Part shown: one piece after another, positions 43,876 to 55,144 of the stretch
Numbering within the stretch: position 1 is the stretch's first letter
How the letters are laid out: each line of letters starts with the position of its first letter
Assembly: GCA_903772945.1 (NCBI GenBank)
Contig: CAICTM010000011.1
Coordinates: forward strand, 62,001 to 126,000
DNA from: Seminavis robusta
Lineage: Eukaryota; Bacillariophyta; Bacillariophyceae; Naviculales; Naviculaceae
DNA: 64,000 bases
Direction of reading: 5' to 3'
The notes under the pieces: model-generated
Told to the model about the DNA's origin: nothing
The model's input: the letters and a program-made list of their open reading frames with translations, nothing else
The model's database searches: none
Made by a program: the position numbers and the translations under genes

Positions 43876-44091
43876 TCGTTGACTGATTCGATTGAATCAT
43901 TCGGTACGACGTACAGCCCCGAAGGAAGTCACGACTTTTCAATTACAATAAAACCGGTACGGTACGATCAGGCTGTGTGAAACAAGAGAATATCTAATTT
44001 CTAGTTGTCCAAATCAAAACCAACAATAATGTACGTCGCAGAAACAAACAGACGGACTAAAATACAATCTCTGCCTAGACTAGTTTATCTT

Positions 44092-45438
44092 CTATGTTTC
44101 CGACGATGTAGATGACGCAGTTGCCACCGCTGCGACTTGCGAGGCTCGTCTCTGGAGCACTTGCACTCCTTCGCGACTCTTTTGTTGCCCGAGGGCGACA
44201 GGACAGGCCAGTTTGGTCACTTCTGCCGGTACATGGGCATCTTCCTGCTTCATAATGGCCTTTTCGTGAATACACACTTGTCGCCCCATTTCACGCACGA
44301 CATGCACCTGCGCCGATATCCATTCTCGTACGGCATCTTTTTGCGTGTTTTCTTCCTCGTCCCAGACTCGATTGTGGAGTAGAAATAGCATCATGAAACT
44401 GGGCAAATACCACAGGGATGTCAAGAATACTTTGCGGGCATTGGCATTGGTTCGATCGCGTGAGAATTTGTGCGCGACATGGAGTGCATAGGCATTGAGT
44501 GCCAATCCTTCCAAAGCAAACATACTGCTCGTGACACCCGTCAGTGTAGAGACAAATGGAATGGCACTGAGATAGGCGGCATATCGTGTAATGAGACTGG
44601 CCGTGTGGGAGTAATCGGTATTGCCATTGGCTTCTCGTTGTTCTTCCACCACGGGAACCATGGCAAATCCACCTCGTGCATAATCTTGTCGATGCATGAA
44701 ACTGAGGGCAAAAAAATGTGGCATTTGCCAAAGAAATAACGTGGATCCCAACAACATGGCCTCAATATCCAACAAGGATCCTCCCGTCGCGGCAGTCCAT
44801 CCCATGACGGGTGGAATGGCTCCCACAACAGCCCCGACCCATGTATTGTAAATGGTGCGAGGCTTCATCCACGTGTACAATCCCGAGTAGAGGAGAATAT
44901 TGGAAGCACCCAAGAGTGCCGTGGTGGGATCGGTCCCCACATAGAGCAGACTGACGCCTCCGACACCCCACAGCGTGGCGGCCGTTTGGGCTTGTCCCAT
45001 AGTCAGCGTGTCTTGGACGAGTGGTCGTTGTTGTGTGCGTTTCATGCGCTTGTCGCGATCCACTTCCAATATTTGATTCCATGCCGCTGCCGACGACGAA
45101 CAGAGTGCTGTGCCCACCACACAACTCGACAAGACACCCGCGGAAAAGGGACCACCGGCTGCCAAAAATCCACACCCCGTAGTAGCCACGACCAAGGCGG
45201 ATAACCGGGCTTTGGCCAAGTCGGCGTACGCTTTCGATTTGGAGGTGGATTTTGTGGTCTCGGATTTTTCCACTGCAACATCTGTGCTTGTGGTACTTGT
45301 TGTAGTAGTGGATGAAGCAGAGAAGCGGACCACCAACCGTTCCTCATGGCCCACCAATCTTCTGTATGCGGATGTTCTTAATACTCTACTGCTACTACTA
45401 GCAGCCAAGCTTCGTCGGAGCAATAGTGAAGAAGTCAT
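44092..45438 (-). CDS. COX10: protoheme IX farnesyltransferase (COX10)
   Basis: Converts haem B and farnesyl diphosphate to haem O, the first step of haem A synthesis for cytochrome c oxidase, in the inner mitochondrial membrane. 448 residues, one exon. The N-terminus (MTSSLLLRRSLAASSSSRVL) is a typical mitochondrial presequence, followed by a Thr/Ser linker. The UbiA-family prenyltransferase core shows the first diphosphate site NQILEVDRDKRMKRTQQRPL with its NxxxDxxxD pattern and the second site HRQDYARGGFAMVPV. Multiple membrane segments follow. The C-terminal 90 residues are a hydrophilic extension. Length and motif order match known COX10 proteins. Confidence 0.95.
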   Translation of the reverse strand: MTSSLLLRRSLAASSSSRVLRTSAYRRLVGHEERLVVRFSASSTTTTSTTSTDVAVEKSETTKSTSKSKAYADLAKARLSALVVATTGCGFLAAGGPFSAGVLSSCVVGTALCSSSAAAWNQILEVDRDKRMKRTQQRPLVQDTLTMGQAQTAATLWGVGGVSLLYVGTDPTTALLGASNILLYSGLYTWMKPRTIYNTWVGAVVGAIPPVMGWTAATGGSLLDIEAMLLGSTLFLWQMPHFFALSFMHRQDYARGGFAMVPVVEEQREANGNTDYSHTASLITRYAAYLSAIPFVSTLTGVTSSMFALEGLALNAYALHVAHKFSRDRTNANARKVFLTSLWYLPSFMMLFLLHNRVWDEEENTQKDAVREWISAQVHVVREMGRQVCIHEKAIMKQEDAHVPAEVTKLACPVALGQQKSREGVQVLQRRASQVAAVATASSTSSET

Positions 45439-45779
45439 GGTATAAGAGACTCACGCTCTAAAAATAAAACTCAAGGCACTGCAAGGATCGCCTCTTACTA
45501 TTCTCATCACAACAGCGGATGCCGACCGCCATTGTGGCCTCTTCAAAAGTGCCGATGTGGTGTGGGCTTCTCTTGCACGGACGAAGGACGCACCAAATTC
45601 GATGACGCAGTTGGAAGAGGCGATCAAAGCTAATAAGATCCCACAAAAGATGGATCTGTTCGTCCAGGTTGTGTTGATGGCAATCGGGGAACAATTGCAG
45701 CAACTTGCTACCCCGGTACTAGCTAGTAACAAAACTGTTGAAGGTTCCCTGAAGTTGCTTCTCAGATTGACTTTGCTTA
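45439..45779. other. intergenic, 5' flank of COX10
   Basis: Short region upstream of the COX10 ATG. Contains an in-frame-looking short ORF with no motif (45557-45832). No retroelement sequence recognised before the repeat edge at about 45780. Confidence 0.35.
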
Positions 45780-46250
45780 GTCTACTTCCAGCCATTGAGA
45801 CCACCAGCCAGCTGCTAGCAACAAAACCCTAGACGGGTACTGCACAGTAATAGTAACTGATCCAGTTGTAGTTAGAACATCATCGTTTGTGATGGTGGGC
45901 ATCCCTACTAGTAGTTGTCATGTCCCCCATGCAGATGTTGTTGCAGCACAGTGCTTTAAGCAATCTGCCAACCAAAGTGAGCTTTCTGGTCTGCAGGGCA
46001 TTCTGTCTTTGATGGGTGCAATTAGTAGCCAACAGTCTGATATCACAGTACCAGTACCGGTAGCATCCATTAGCATAGGTCTCGATGCAAAATCTCTCGT
46101 GCCTTGGATATCCCAGGTTCCAACTTTCAGAGGGAAGGATGCTGAAACTGTCTATCGTTTAGGCCAGTTCATCAAACTGTTTGCAAATTCTTGCACTTTC
46201 CAGCATGCCAAGAACCATCCAAGCAAGGACGAATGTGACAACGGTGCCAG
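45780..46250 (+). repeat. retroelement-associated dispersed repeat, copy B
   Basis: Matches copy A at 33631-34090. Here one frame runs from 45889 through ELSGLQGILSLMGAISSQQS, DITVPVPVASISIGLDAKSL and CTFQHAKNHPSKDE. Relative to copy A the insert and deletion are multiples of three, and the frame is intact for more than 100 codons. Confidence 0.7.
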
Positions 46251-46369
46251 TATGCCTGTGGAAGGACAGGGCTCCGTTAAACTGTCTCTTGAAAACAAGA
46301 CTGTCGCTGAGCACCATTGGTTATACGTGTACGTTCCTCCAGCTGCAATGCATCTGAAGTCCGTTCGGC

Positions 46370-46420
46370 TCCACTGTCGGCTCCACTGTCGGCTCCACTG
46401 TCGGCTCCACTGTCGGCTAC
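46370..46420. repeat. 12-base tandem repeat (RLHC)n
   Basis: Four to five copies of the 12-base unit CGGCTCCACTGT, giving the peptide RLHC repeated. Lies in the frame continuing from copy B of the dispersed repeat. Confidence 0.9.
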
Positions 46421-46514
46421 ATCCAGATGCTTTCTTCCTTGCCAACTATGAGGAAGACATCTTGGGTTACCCAGATTTCAACATACACATTGACGACACT
46501 GACAATTGTATCAT

Positions 46515-46636
46515 CAACTGCGGAGGTCGAGGGACCCACCTATATGTTTGGTGACAACGGGTCTGTGGTGACTAGCTCCACCCAGCCTCATTCCCCACTC
46601 AAGAAGCGACTTCCCGCCCTGCTAACCTTGGTATGA
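46515..46636 (+). pseudogene. copia RNase H fragment, second family
   Basis: A frame reading VEGPTYMFGDNGSVVTSSTQ and HSPLKKRLPALL. In copia polyproteins the cognate is 'GP.YMFGDN.SVV.SST.PHS.L.KRH.AL', part of RNase H. It is a different copia family from the RNase H piece that starts just downstream at 46633, so two unrelated fragments abut. Confidence 0.65.
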
Positions 46637-47481
46637 CGCTGGATTTCTCGAAGCCTGCAAAGTTGATCGTGGATATGACTGACTATGTCGGGAAGATGGT
46701 TGATGATTTCTCCGTCAAATTTGATCCCGATGTGAAAGTGTCATCATCAGTGGCAGAAACTCTGTTCCACGACTCTACAGGTGAGAAGTTGGATCAGAAA
46801 CGTGCGGAGGAATACCATACGTTCACTGCCAAGGGAGCACGCCCCGATATTCACCCTACCATCGCCGTGCTTTGCACGAGGGTACAGTCTCCGACTGAAA
46901 GTGATTGGGAAGCTTTATTGCGTATGTTACATTATTGCGACAGCACGCATGACGATAAGCTTATCCTTTCTGCCGATAACTTGAATGTGATTAAGTGGTA
47001 CGTTGATGCAGCTTTTGCTGTTCACCCTGACTTCCGTTCCCACACAGGTGCAGTTGCTACTCTTGGACAAGGCTGTATTATTACCATGTCGAAGAAGCAG
47101 AAGCTCAATACGAGGAGCAGCACCGAAGCAGAATTGGTTGGCGCTGATGGTGCCGTCCAAACACTGTTGTGGACACGTTTGTTTATGGAGTATCAGGGTT
47201 ACCGTATGGATGTCGTTCTCAAACAAGACAACAAGTCCACGATCCAATTGGCAAACAACGGAAAGGAGAGCTCTACAATTCGTACGCGAGCGTTGAATAT
47301 TCATTATTTTTTCCTTACCGACCAGATCAATCAAGGTAATCTTGTGGTCGAGTATTGTCCTACGGACAAAATGATAGGTGACTTTATGTCAAAGCCGTTA
47401 CAGGGAGCAGCATTTGCCACGGAACATGTCAACATCAATCAACATGAACGAAAAGAGATGCCCATAGCCAAAAAAGACTGA
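46633..47481 (+). mobile_element. Ty1/copia RT C-terminus and RNase H fragment
   Basis: 282 codons, open to its stop. Contains the copia RT C-terminal part (LRMLHYCDSTHDDKLILSAD) and RNase H: KWYVDAAFAVHPDFRSHTGA, RSSTEAELVGADGAVQTLLW, LKQDNKSTIQLANNGK, HYFFLTDQINQ and TDKMIGDFMSKPLQG. Key Asp residues are present. The gag-to-RT part is missing upstream, so it is 5'-truncated, but this piece has no stops, suggesting a young insertion. Downstream, a 3' end or LTR was not found. Confidence 0.85.
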
Positions 47482-48134
47482 CAAACATGGACCAAAACAA
47501 GTTGTGCGATTTTCTTTGGATGCAATGACTACAAAGAGAACTCGAAAGACATTCTGTGACTGGGGAGCGGGCCATCTACATTTTAGTTTAAAACAGAAAT
47601 TCCATGATGAGATTATGGGATATGCTCCTCCATCCGATAATTAGGGATGGAGGCAGGAGTGTGTTGGATCACGGGTATCCGGGACTCAAGTTCGAAATCG
47701 ACTGGACGACCAAAAGCGATTCCTCACTTTTCTTTTTAGACTGACTTTTAAAATAGCTCCACCATGGCCAAACATGTTGTTGACGTGGATCCTCTCACAA
47801 CAGAAACGATTGATATTTGACTTTCCGAATGAAGTTTTCACCATGATGTATTGCCTCTTTATCAGATGGGATCGATATTTGGGGACCATGGATTTCCCTT
47901 CGTGTCCATGTTGGTTGCCACAAGAATCAGTGAGAGAGGAGCAACCTCCTGGATTCAACTGACAAAGATCGCGGTTGATCGGCCGATCAGTCAGATGGCC
48001 TCTTCATTCTTCGAAGGAAACCATCTCATTATTTTGACTATCGACACTTTACGCACAAGGGAAACTCTGCAGGAATCTTCAATTGAAAATGGTGGCTCTT
48101 CATTATCTTTCTTCCGGTCAATTGATCGACGACC
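47482..48134. other. intergenic after copia fragment
   Basis: Includes an inverted repeat CTCCATCC...GGATGGAG at about 47623-47652. May be the 3' untranslated part of the copia element or an LTR remnant; no LTR termini recognised. Confidence 0.35.
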
Positions 48135-49025
48135 ATGGGGATCGACCGTTCGGTCTTGATCATTGGGATTCTTCTTCTTCAATCGGCTTCTTGCTCGCTT
48201 CGTCCGCCGAGTTCTCCGATCGATCCACGCTCGCTCTGTCACGACGCTCTTTGGGTCTTCGGTCCACACTCGCTCCGTCCTTCCACCATGGGGAATCCAA
48301 CAGCCAAACCTCCCAAGCGTGGGCGCAAGAAGCTTTTCTGCGCCAGAAAACCCAAGACTGAAGCCAAGGATAGGAAAGCTCGCTCTTTGTCTCCCAAACC
48401 AACATCTGTTGCTTCTGTGACTCCACGACCATCTTCCAGTCGTCGTCCTCCTCGCCGTGCTTCCACTGGTCAGCTAGAGAACAACCATGTGACTCCTCCT
48501 GCAGCCTGTCGATCCAGCACTGGTGGTCTGGTTGGAGGCTTGACTGAGGAACAACGCCGGCGACACCAGGAATTGGATGATGCGCTTCTAGCCAGCGACA
48601 CGGATGATGACGAGCTTGAGGATCCAGACCTTCGGCGTGCTGCACTTGACTCTGACACTGATCATGATGATGACTCTGACAACGAAGGAGATCTTAGTAA
48701 TGATGAGTGGAAACTGGATGAGGAAGATGAGATATTTCCGATGGAGTCACTCTTGAACATGTCTCGCTCTTTGCGAATGGCTGTCGCCAACTTGTTCTGT
48801 TATCTCTATGACTATCCTCCTGAGTCTGAGTGGAAAGGCAAAGGCAAGATCCAGCCTGACATTCAAAGGCGATTGGAATTGGCATCGGATGCAAAACTCC
48901 TCCATATCTTCCGTGACATTGTCTACTGTCGCGAGAATTGCATTGAGTATGTTGGGGTGCGCATCTTCAGTCGAACCAAGCCTGTGAAGATCCCAAATGA
49001 CTCTGAAGAGAACTCAGGCAGTTAG
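48135..49025 (+). pseudogene. DDE transposase-like gene, N-terminal part
   Basis: 296 codons from ATG 48135, or more probably from the better-placed ATG at 48288 (CCACCATGG). After a basic, Pro/Ser-rich stretch and an acidic one come SLRMAVANLFCYLYDYPPES, EWKGKGKIQPDIQRRLELAS, LLHIFRDIVYCRENCIEYVG. I recall the order 'AVAELL..EYD.PPE.EW......I.RRLEI......I.RVL..I...R' from a widespread stramenopile transposase-like family with a DDE-type core, possibly Tc1/mariner-like. The downstream middle domain is missing in this copy; the reading stops at 49025 just before an unrelated antisense piece. Confidence 0.55.
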
Positions 49026-49530
49026 ACTGCCGAGGTAAAACTAGCCATGGGAAGTTCCTCAAGTGGGATAACAGAGGGAGGAGTCAATAGTGCTGATACT
49101 AAGGCATTGGGGGGCAAAGTTAGAAACGCCTATTGTGGGGCTGAGTGTGGCGCCATGCTTTGTGAACAACTGATACTCAGCAACATTTCCTTGGCAAATG
49201 GGAACATGCAGTGAAGAAGCGATGAATATCTCCGCTGATGGACGGAAGGTTCCCTGCATGTCCCCCGGTTTCACAGAGCTTAATATGGACCAAGTGGTCC
49301 TTGTTGTGAAGTTTTGCTTGTCTCTGTAAATGTAGTGGTTCTTCCAGCATTGCAACAGGATCATCCCGAGAGTGTACCGCCAGAAGAGGCACCTGCAAGT
49401 CCTTGAGACGCCACATTGGGATGAGCTTGCTTGGATCATCCGATGTTTTTAAGACTTGCTCAAACTCCTTGGCATAATAGGGTTTGACGACTTGATTGTT
49501 TGGAGTGGTGCACCTTTTGGGATGAGGCAC
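49026..49530 (-). pseudogene. alpha/beta-hydrolase C-terminal fragment, antisense inside transposase
   Basis: Minus-strand frame about 49177-49530: PYYAKEFEQVLKTSDDPSKL, WRLKDLQVPLLAVHSRDDPV, HLVHIKLCETGGHAGN. The strings VPLLAVHSRDDPV and ETGGHAGN match the catalytic Asp and His regions of the EMB8/YheT-type ABHD hydrolases from memory. No nucleophile Ser region is present, so only the C-terminal third was captured. It sits between the two halves of the transposase and in the opposite orientation. Confidence 0.5.
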
Positions 49531-51285
49531 ATCGCAAGTGTGTCATTGGATCAATGCATGCTCAAGTCAACCGTGATTATCAGATTCGATTCTGCCGTGA
49601 TAAAAAGGGCAATCCGGATCCCAATGGCAAGATCTCTGAGGAAGCTCCAGCTCACCGTCTGAATGTCAAGTACGAGGATGAAGTGCGCTTGGGCTTGGGT
49701 TGTGCCATGATGGTGACTGGAGAGGAAGGCGCGCAGGTCAGGAAAGGTTATGTCCTTGCACCCTTCGACTACTCAACGAAGAACCTCATCTCCTTGAAGA
49801 AGTATCGCAAGTTTGTCCGCATCGAGTTTGCTCGGATCAAGAAGATGGGGGATGGGAATGCGAAGCAGCATGGCTGGCTCGAGACCACTTGCCAGAAAGG
49901 ACAGTTGTACATGGGAGATCGAGTTGCTCCTGGTATGATCAAGGGATTTGCTGACAGGACTATCGCAAAATTCAACAAGCATGACGTCTTCACTATCAAG
50001 GATATCAGTCTGCTTACCGACAGCAAGATTACTACATTGAACAAGGGAGTTCGTGGTGGTCAGTCGCCTGATTTGCCGGCTGTGGGAAAGAGCGTGAAAG
50101 CTCTCAAAGCTTTGCGGGATGCCTGCCGCAATGCCCTTCATATGGTGCCGGTTGAGACGGATCATCGCAAGGAGAAGAATCCTTACAAGTCTCGTTTTGG
50201 TGACGATGAATGGCGGTCTTACATCCAGCGATCGACCACTTTGAAGGCCGTTGTGTGTGTGACAGAGCTCGTGAAACACATTTACAATGAATCCAAGGAC
50301 TTCTTTGCGGAACACTTGCCAAATTTTCACGGCTGGTGGTTCTATCATGATGCGCTTTCCCAGATGACATCGAAGGATTGCCATGCTTGGATGAAGAAGA
50401 ACGGAATGCCAAGCATTGGCTTTTGCCTGTCGGATTGAACCTCACTGGTGTCCGCTACGACATTTTTCCCTCTGGTAATTCGCCAGAGATGATGCCGTGG
50501 GATTGCTCGTTGAACAAGGATTTGAATGATGCTGTCAACCGTCACATCATTGTCATGGGTCATTTGCCTGAAGACGATCCTGCCAAGTTCTCCATTTCCA
50601 CGCCCGAACGCGGCCAGAGTGCCTACCATCGCGTTCTTGAGGGAGGTGTCCCCAGTAAACGAATCATCCAGGATATTGAGAAGTTTATTCCTGCCATTAG
50701 GGCAATCTACGAACATGAGGGTGCTGTGATTCCTGGATTGGGCGACCAGAACGGCAGGAGGGCGCAAGAGAGGAAAGAAGCAATGATCAGGGACGGCACA
50801 TGGGTTGACCGTCGCGGTGGTCCTCGAGTTCGTAATGTGCTCAAGCAAGTCCAAAGGCTCAAAGATCAGTATTGGCACAACGATGCAGTTCCTCATCTTC
50901 TCGAGAACTTTTTCACCACCAAGAAAGCTGCGGAGTATGAAGACAATGTTGTAGAGAGTTTGTTGAGGGAGAATATTCTCGGGTTTGAGTATGAGGACAA
51001 CGATGGTGCTAACGGTGATGTTATCGACTTGGAGGTGGACGAAGAGGAGGTGCAGTTTGATTCCAACGGGAACGAGGTGTTGGATGACTTCTTGGTGCCT
51101 GTGGAGGTGGATGAACCGGAGGAAGAGATAGTACCTATTATTGAATTGCATTTGGACGAGGAGGATCAGGAGGAGGAGGAGGTGAGTTCTTTGGTTTCTA
51201 CTGCTTTTCTATGGTCTTATTTTTAACTCCTTTTGACTTGTTGCCATTTCAGGATGAGGATGTGGAGATGGAGGATGCTGAGTGA
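49505..51285 (+). pseudogene. DDE transposase-like gene, C-terminal part, one frameshift
   Basis: Begins with WCTFWDEAHRKCVIGSMHAQ, then RLNVKYEDEVRLGLGCAMMV, and a long ordered stretch to HGWWFYHDALSQMTSKDCHA. A one-base shift near 50405-50415 moves to KHWLLPVGLNLTGVRY, PSGNSPEMMPWDCSLNKDL, RHIIVMGHLPEDDPAKFS and GVPSKRIIQDIEKF. A 71-base intron (51182-51252, GTGAGT...TTTCAG) leads to an acidic C-terminus ending TGA at 51285. WDE and YHDAL are candidate catalytic acids. The frameshift makes it unlikely to be functional. Confidence 0.55.
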
Positions 51286-52170
51286 GTGTTGCAAGGCATG
51301 CAACAAAGGGAATTGTGGCTGTGTGTTTGTGGGGTGTATTTGCTTTGCTTTATATTGAGTCTGTGGGTGGTTTGTGAGCTTCACGGGAGAACATCTTTCG
51401 ACGGGATTTTCGGTCGCGATCTTGGCTCCGGATCTTCGCGGAATTTGTGAGGGGATCACAGGATCTTTCAGCGTTTGCAGATTGACGATGCCGTGGCTGG
51501 CTGTGTTGAGGTCACTCGCTGTGTTGAGGTGTCTCACCAGTTGAATGGTGGACTGCTTGTGAGAGAAAGCATCTCTTTACAGTGGTCAAATGTGCTTGGT
51601 CGATTGACGGGAATTTATTGTTGCTTTACTTGAGATCGTGGATTTTCTTCTGTGACTGACTGTGACTTAAAGAAATGGTTTGACTTTCAATCCCGATTCA
51701 GAATGAAATGCCAAAGGAAGTGACTCGGACGCGAGGCGAGCCTCACTTTTTGCCAAAATCTTACTATTTTAAAACATGATAGAAAATACCTCTTCATCGC
51801 TCTTGTTGATCATGCTGGAATCCAACTTAGACTCAATTTCCCATCACTATGTCCCATTGAGCATCTTCATTTTACACCCAAAGGCAGCCATCGCAACAAC
51901 AAAAGAGGCAACATTTTTTTTAACTTGCCAAACCAACCAGACATACGGTACCGGTACCGGTACAGGTTCAAGACCCCCACCTGTCATTTATGGAACAGCT
52001 CAGCCGGATTAATATAAAAGATCCAAGCAAAAATCCAAGAAGGGAAAAAGGCCGCTTGCCACTTGTCAAAAGCCTTTGGTCTCATTCATTTTGGCACACA
52101 CCACTGAACCTACTGTGGTGATGTTTGACGATGGGTGAAACCATGAAACGAAGATAACGATACTGCAACA
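51286..52170. other. intergenic
   Basis: Contains (GGTACC)-type palindromes at about 51947-51966 (ACGGTACCGGTACCGGTAC). No supported gene; upstream region of the NCA2-like gene. Confidence 0.45.
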
Positions 52171-55144
52171 ATGAAGCGAGCGAAGAAGAGAAGAGGTGGA
52201 AGTGCCTTCTTCTATCTTTGTCTGCTGGTATTGCTTCCAGTAGTAGTGGAGGCCATCCGGCTACCGTTCCTCGGTCAACATGCCGAGGAAAGCCCGAAGC
52301 AAGATGGTTCATCTTATCCACAAGATGATGGGCACTCACCATTGGGTAGAACGGCAGAGCTGCCAGTGAATGCACCTCTGACAGGTGCTTTTCTGCTATT
52401 GGCGCTCCAAGAGAATGGATGGACCAGCATTCGGAAACATCTCGAGGTGCAGCGACAAACATACCAGCAGATATATGCGTTTATCATGTACAAGCCACCA
52501 GTGTAAGTGAAATAGATTGTCGAGCATTGGATCGACGATAGCCTGAGCTTATCGGAAGGGTTCATGTTTGTTGTCGTTCACACTCACACTCATACCCACT
52601 TCTCTTGCTTCCAATCGTTTGCCTTTTAGTGGAATGGTCACTACCTATGTTCTATTGCAGCTGGTACTTTCCGGACGCCTCTTTCGTGCCTACAATCAGC
52701 TTCCGTCGCAAGGGGTGAACGGTAAATACAGTAACCATGGACATCCGAGTCGAAACCAGTACTACAACAACGGACTCAGTAGTATTATGCAACAAGAGCA
52801 CCGAAAATCGAAACGACGGCGACACAAGGGCCGAGCCTTTTCCTTGGAAGAACGTGACCAAGACTATGTTTCCTATGGAGTCATGGAACGGATTCGCGGA
52901 CGGCTCTGTGTGGCAGCCTTGGCCGACATTGTAGAGCAGCAGGAAGCACTCTATCCTGCCTTTGCCGCCGAGCGATCGGCTCTGTTTTACTACAAGAAAC
53001 ACTACCGTAAAGATTGTGATCAGATGGATACAGAATGGCTCCTACAAGTGCCATGGGTATATGGAGCCGCATTGGATGCGCTCCAGATATCCTGTGCACC
53101 TGGAGGATCCCGCTTTGAGTTTGTCGAGCAGCTACGAGAGCCCTTGGCGCGATTAAAGGCAGCCCAAGTCTATTATGAAAAGCGAGCCAACAATAATAAT
53201 ACACGAGAGTCAAAACAACAATCCACAAAGCTGCCCACTCCAACGGTGCTTCAAGTGGCAACCACAATCTTGGAGATTCGAGCCACGGATGCTTTGTTGC
53301 GTGTCTGTCGAGACCGATTACTCAAGACAACCTATCGCTTGGCACGTACCGCCAAATATTGGAACCGAAGAGTGGAACAAGCCAAAGCCATGGCCGTCTT
53401 CCAGCAGAGTCTGATTCGTGATACCATCGAGGGAGATCGTCTTCGACTTTCCTATGCACAAGCCGCGTACAGGGCCGAATTGGATCGACTGGGACGCATT
53501 TGTGCCATGCTCTTGATCGAAAAACAACAACACGATAACCCGCAAGAGGCTCCGGGGAGACCCAAAGAACTTCAAGACATTCATCTTTTGCGGGCCCTCC
53601 GACGAAGCAAACGGGTCAGTGCCATCTATGGATCGACAGCCAATCATCCTTGGGCAAACCGAAAACAAAAGAGAAAGTGGCGGAGCACTTGGCGACTTCC
53701 CAAACTGTCAAGGTATGCTGTTCGAATTGAAAAGGGTTGGATTACAATACGGCACCTTGAGAAGGATACCTTTATCGACGGCGGAAGTGCCACGAACGTG
53801 TTGATGTTAGATGATCCGGAGTCTTTGAAGGAATGGCAGGAAGACGCACAAAATTGGATTCAAACGTCCAAAAAGACGCTTTGTGATGTGCTGAACGAAA
53901 CGCTCATGACTTCGGTTGAGTCCAATAATGGCGATGAGACTTCACCGTTTGTACACGACGTCAATCTGCTTCGAGAAGCATGGGAACTGTATCCAAAGAC
54001 GGAAACGCCAGCAAGAGGTCCGATTGAGGACTCTGAAGTTATGGCCATGACAATGTACAACTACACCTTGCTTGCGTGGGGGCGCGCATTGCATGTGGTC
54101 GACGATGTAAAGGACTTTCGAAGGATGGGCGAGGGCAGAACTATGGGCTTGAAAGAATTCACAATTGTGGGCTTGCTCAATGAGTTTGATTTCTTTGGCA
54201 TTCCTTCTGCAATGGCTAAGGTCTACTTGGCCTATTGCTTGCATGATTGGATAGCCCCGCATTGGCCTGTGATCCTGGCGTTTCTGCGAGAAGCATGGCA
54301 GACGTTCGTCATATTTTTCATGACTCGGTTTTTTGAACCGGCAAAAGGTGTGCTTCTCTCACTTCTCAGTCCGGGAGAGAAAAGCATGCTCGAGGACTTT
54401 GACCTGCCGAGCGAAGCCCGCAGTCTAGACAACATGTTGAAAGACCTTAAGTTTGGGGATGGGACTCCGGGGGATAGGAGGAAAGCGTTAGAGGCTGCCG
54501 CCCTTCAATACGAAGAGGACGTGTCAACTGGCTTATTTCGGACAATGGCTTCTGGCCAGTTGATCCGGTTGCTGTTGGTCCAGATGCAGCAAGTCAAGCT
54601 CGGCATGCTCAATGCGATGGAGGATATTGATGTCTTGCTTCAAGCGAACAAACTGAACATGCGTATCATGGCGGCGGTGCCGGGCATTTTCCTTGCCTAC
54701 TTCTGGACTCGAATGTTCGTCAGACATCTCTACAATTTGCGGTCACGAGACTTGAGACCCATTACTGATGTGTATGAGGACATGACAGCGCACTTGCACA
54801 GAATCAAAAGCATCCTTCTTCTTGCAGACGGGGCGACCTTTGGGGACAACGTTGAAAACAGCGGCGCTGCTATACTGGGATCTGCGGTGAATGTGCTTGG
54901 ACCGATTGAGCTGGGAGAAGTTGCTCTGAACATGCACTGTTACCTTGTTCTACTGGATTATTGCTCCCCCAATCCATTCCCAAAACGTCACTGCGACGAG
55001 ATACATCAATCAATCCGAGAAACGCTGGGATCTGTCAAGAAGACAGACCAGCTTGATCGCGCTGACAAACAGGGCGTTGGAAGATCGATGGCTTTAGTCG
55101 ACCTGGTGATCAAGAAACACCAAGGTCTAAAGAAGTATTTGTAG
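52171..55144 (+). CDS. NCA2: NCA2-like mitochondrial membrane protein, two exons
   Basis: Exons 52171-52502 and 52630-55144 (donor GTAAGT, acceptor TTTTAG), 948 residues. A hydrophobic stretch near residues 11-28 may be a signal or membrane anchor; a second hydrophobic block follows across the splice (LTGAFLLLALQEN...TTYVLLQLVLSGR). The C-terminal 300 residues match the NCA2 domain: GLFRTMASGQLIRLLLVQMQ, QVKLGMLNAMEDIDVLLQAN, KLNMRIMAAVPGIFLAYFWT and LGEVALNMHCYLVLLDYCS. NCA2 controls expression of mitochondrial ATP synthase subunits in yeast. The central 550 residues are weakly conserved, as in other NCA2 proteins. Confidence 0.85.

Noticed and set aside
45557-45832. 91-codon frame upstream of COX10
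   Set aside because: No motif; overlaps repeat copy B.
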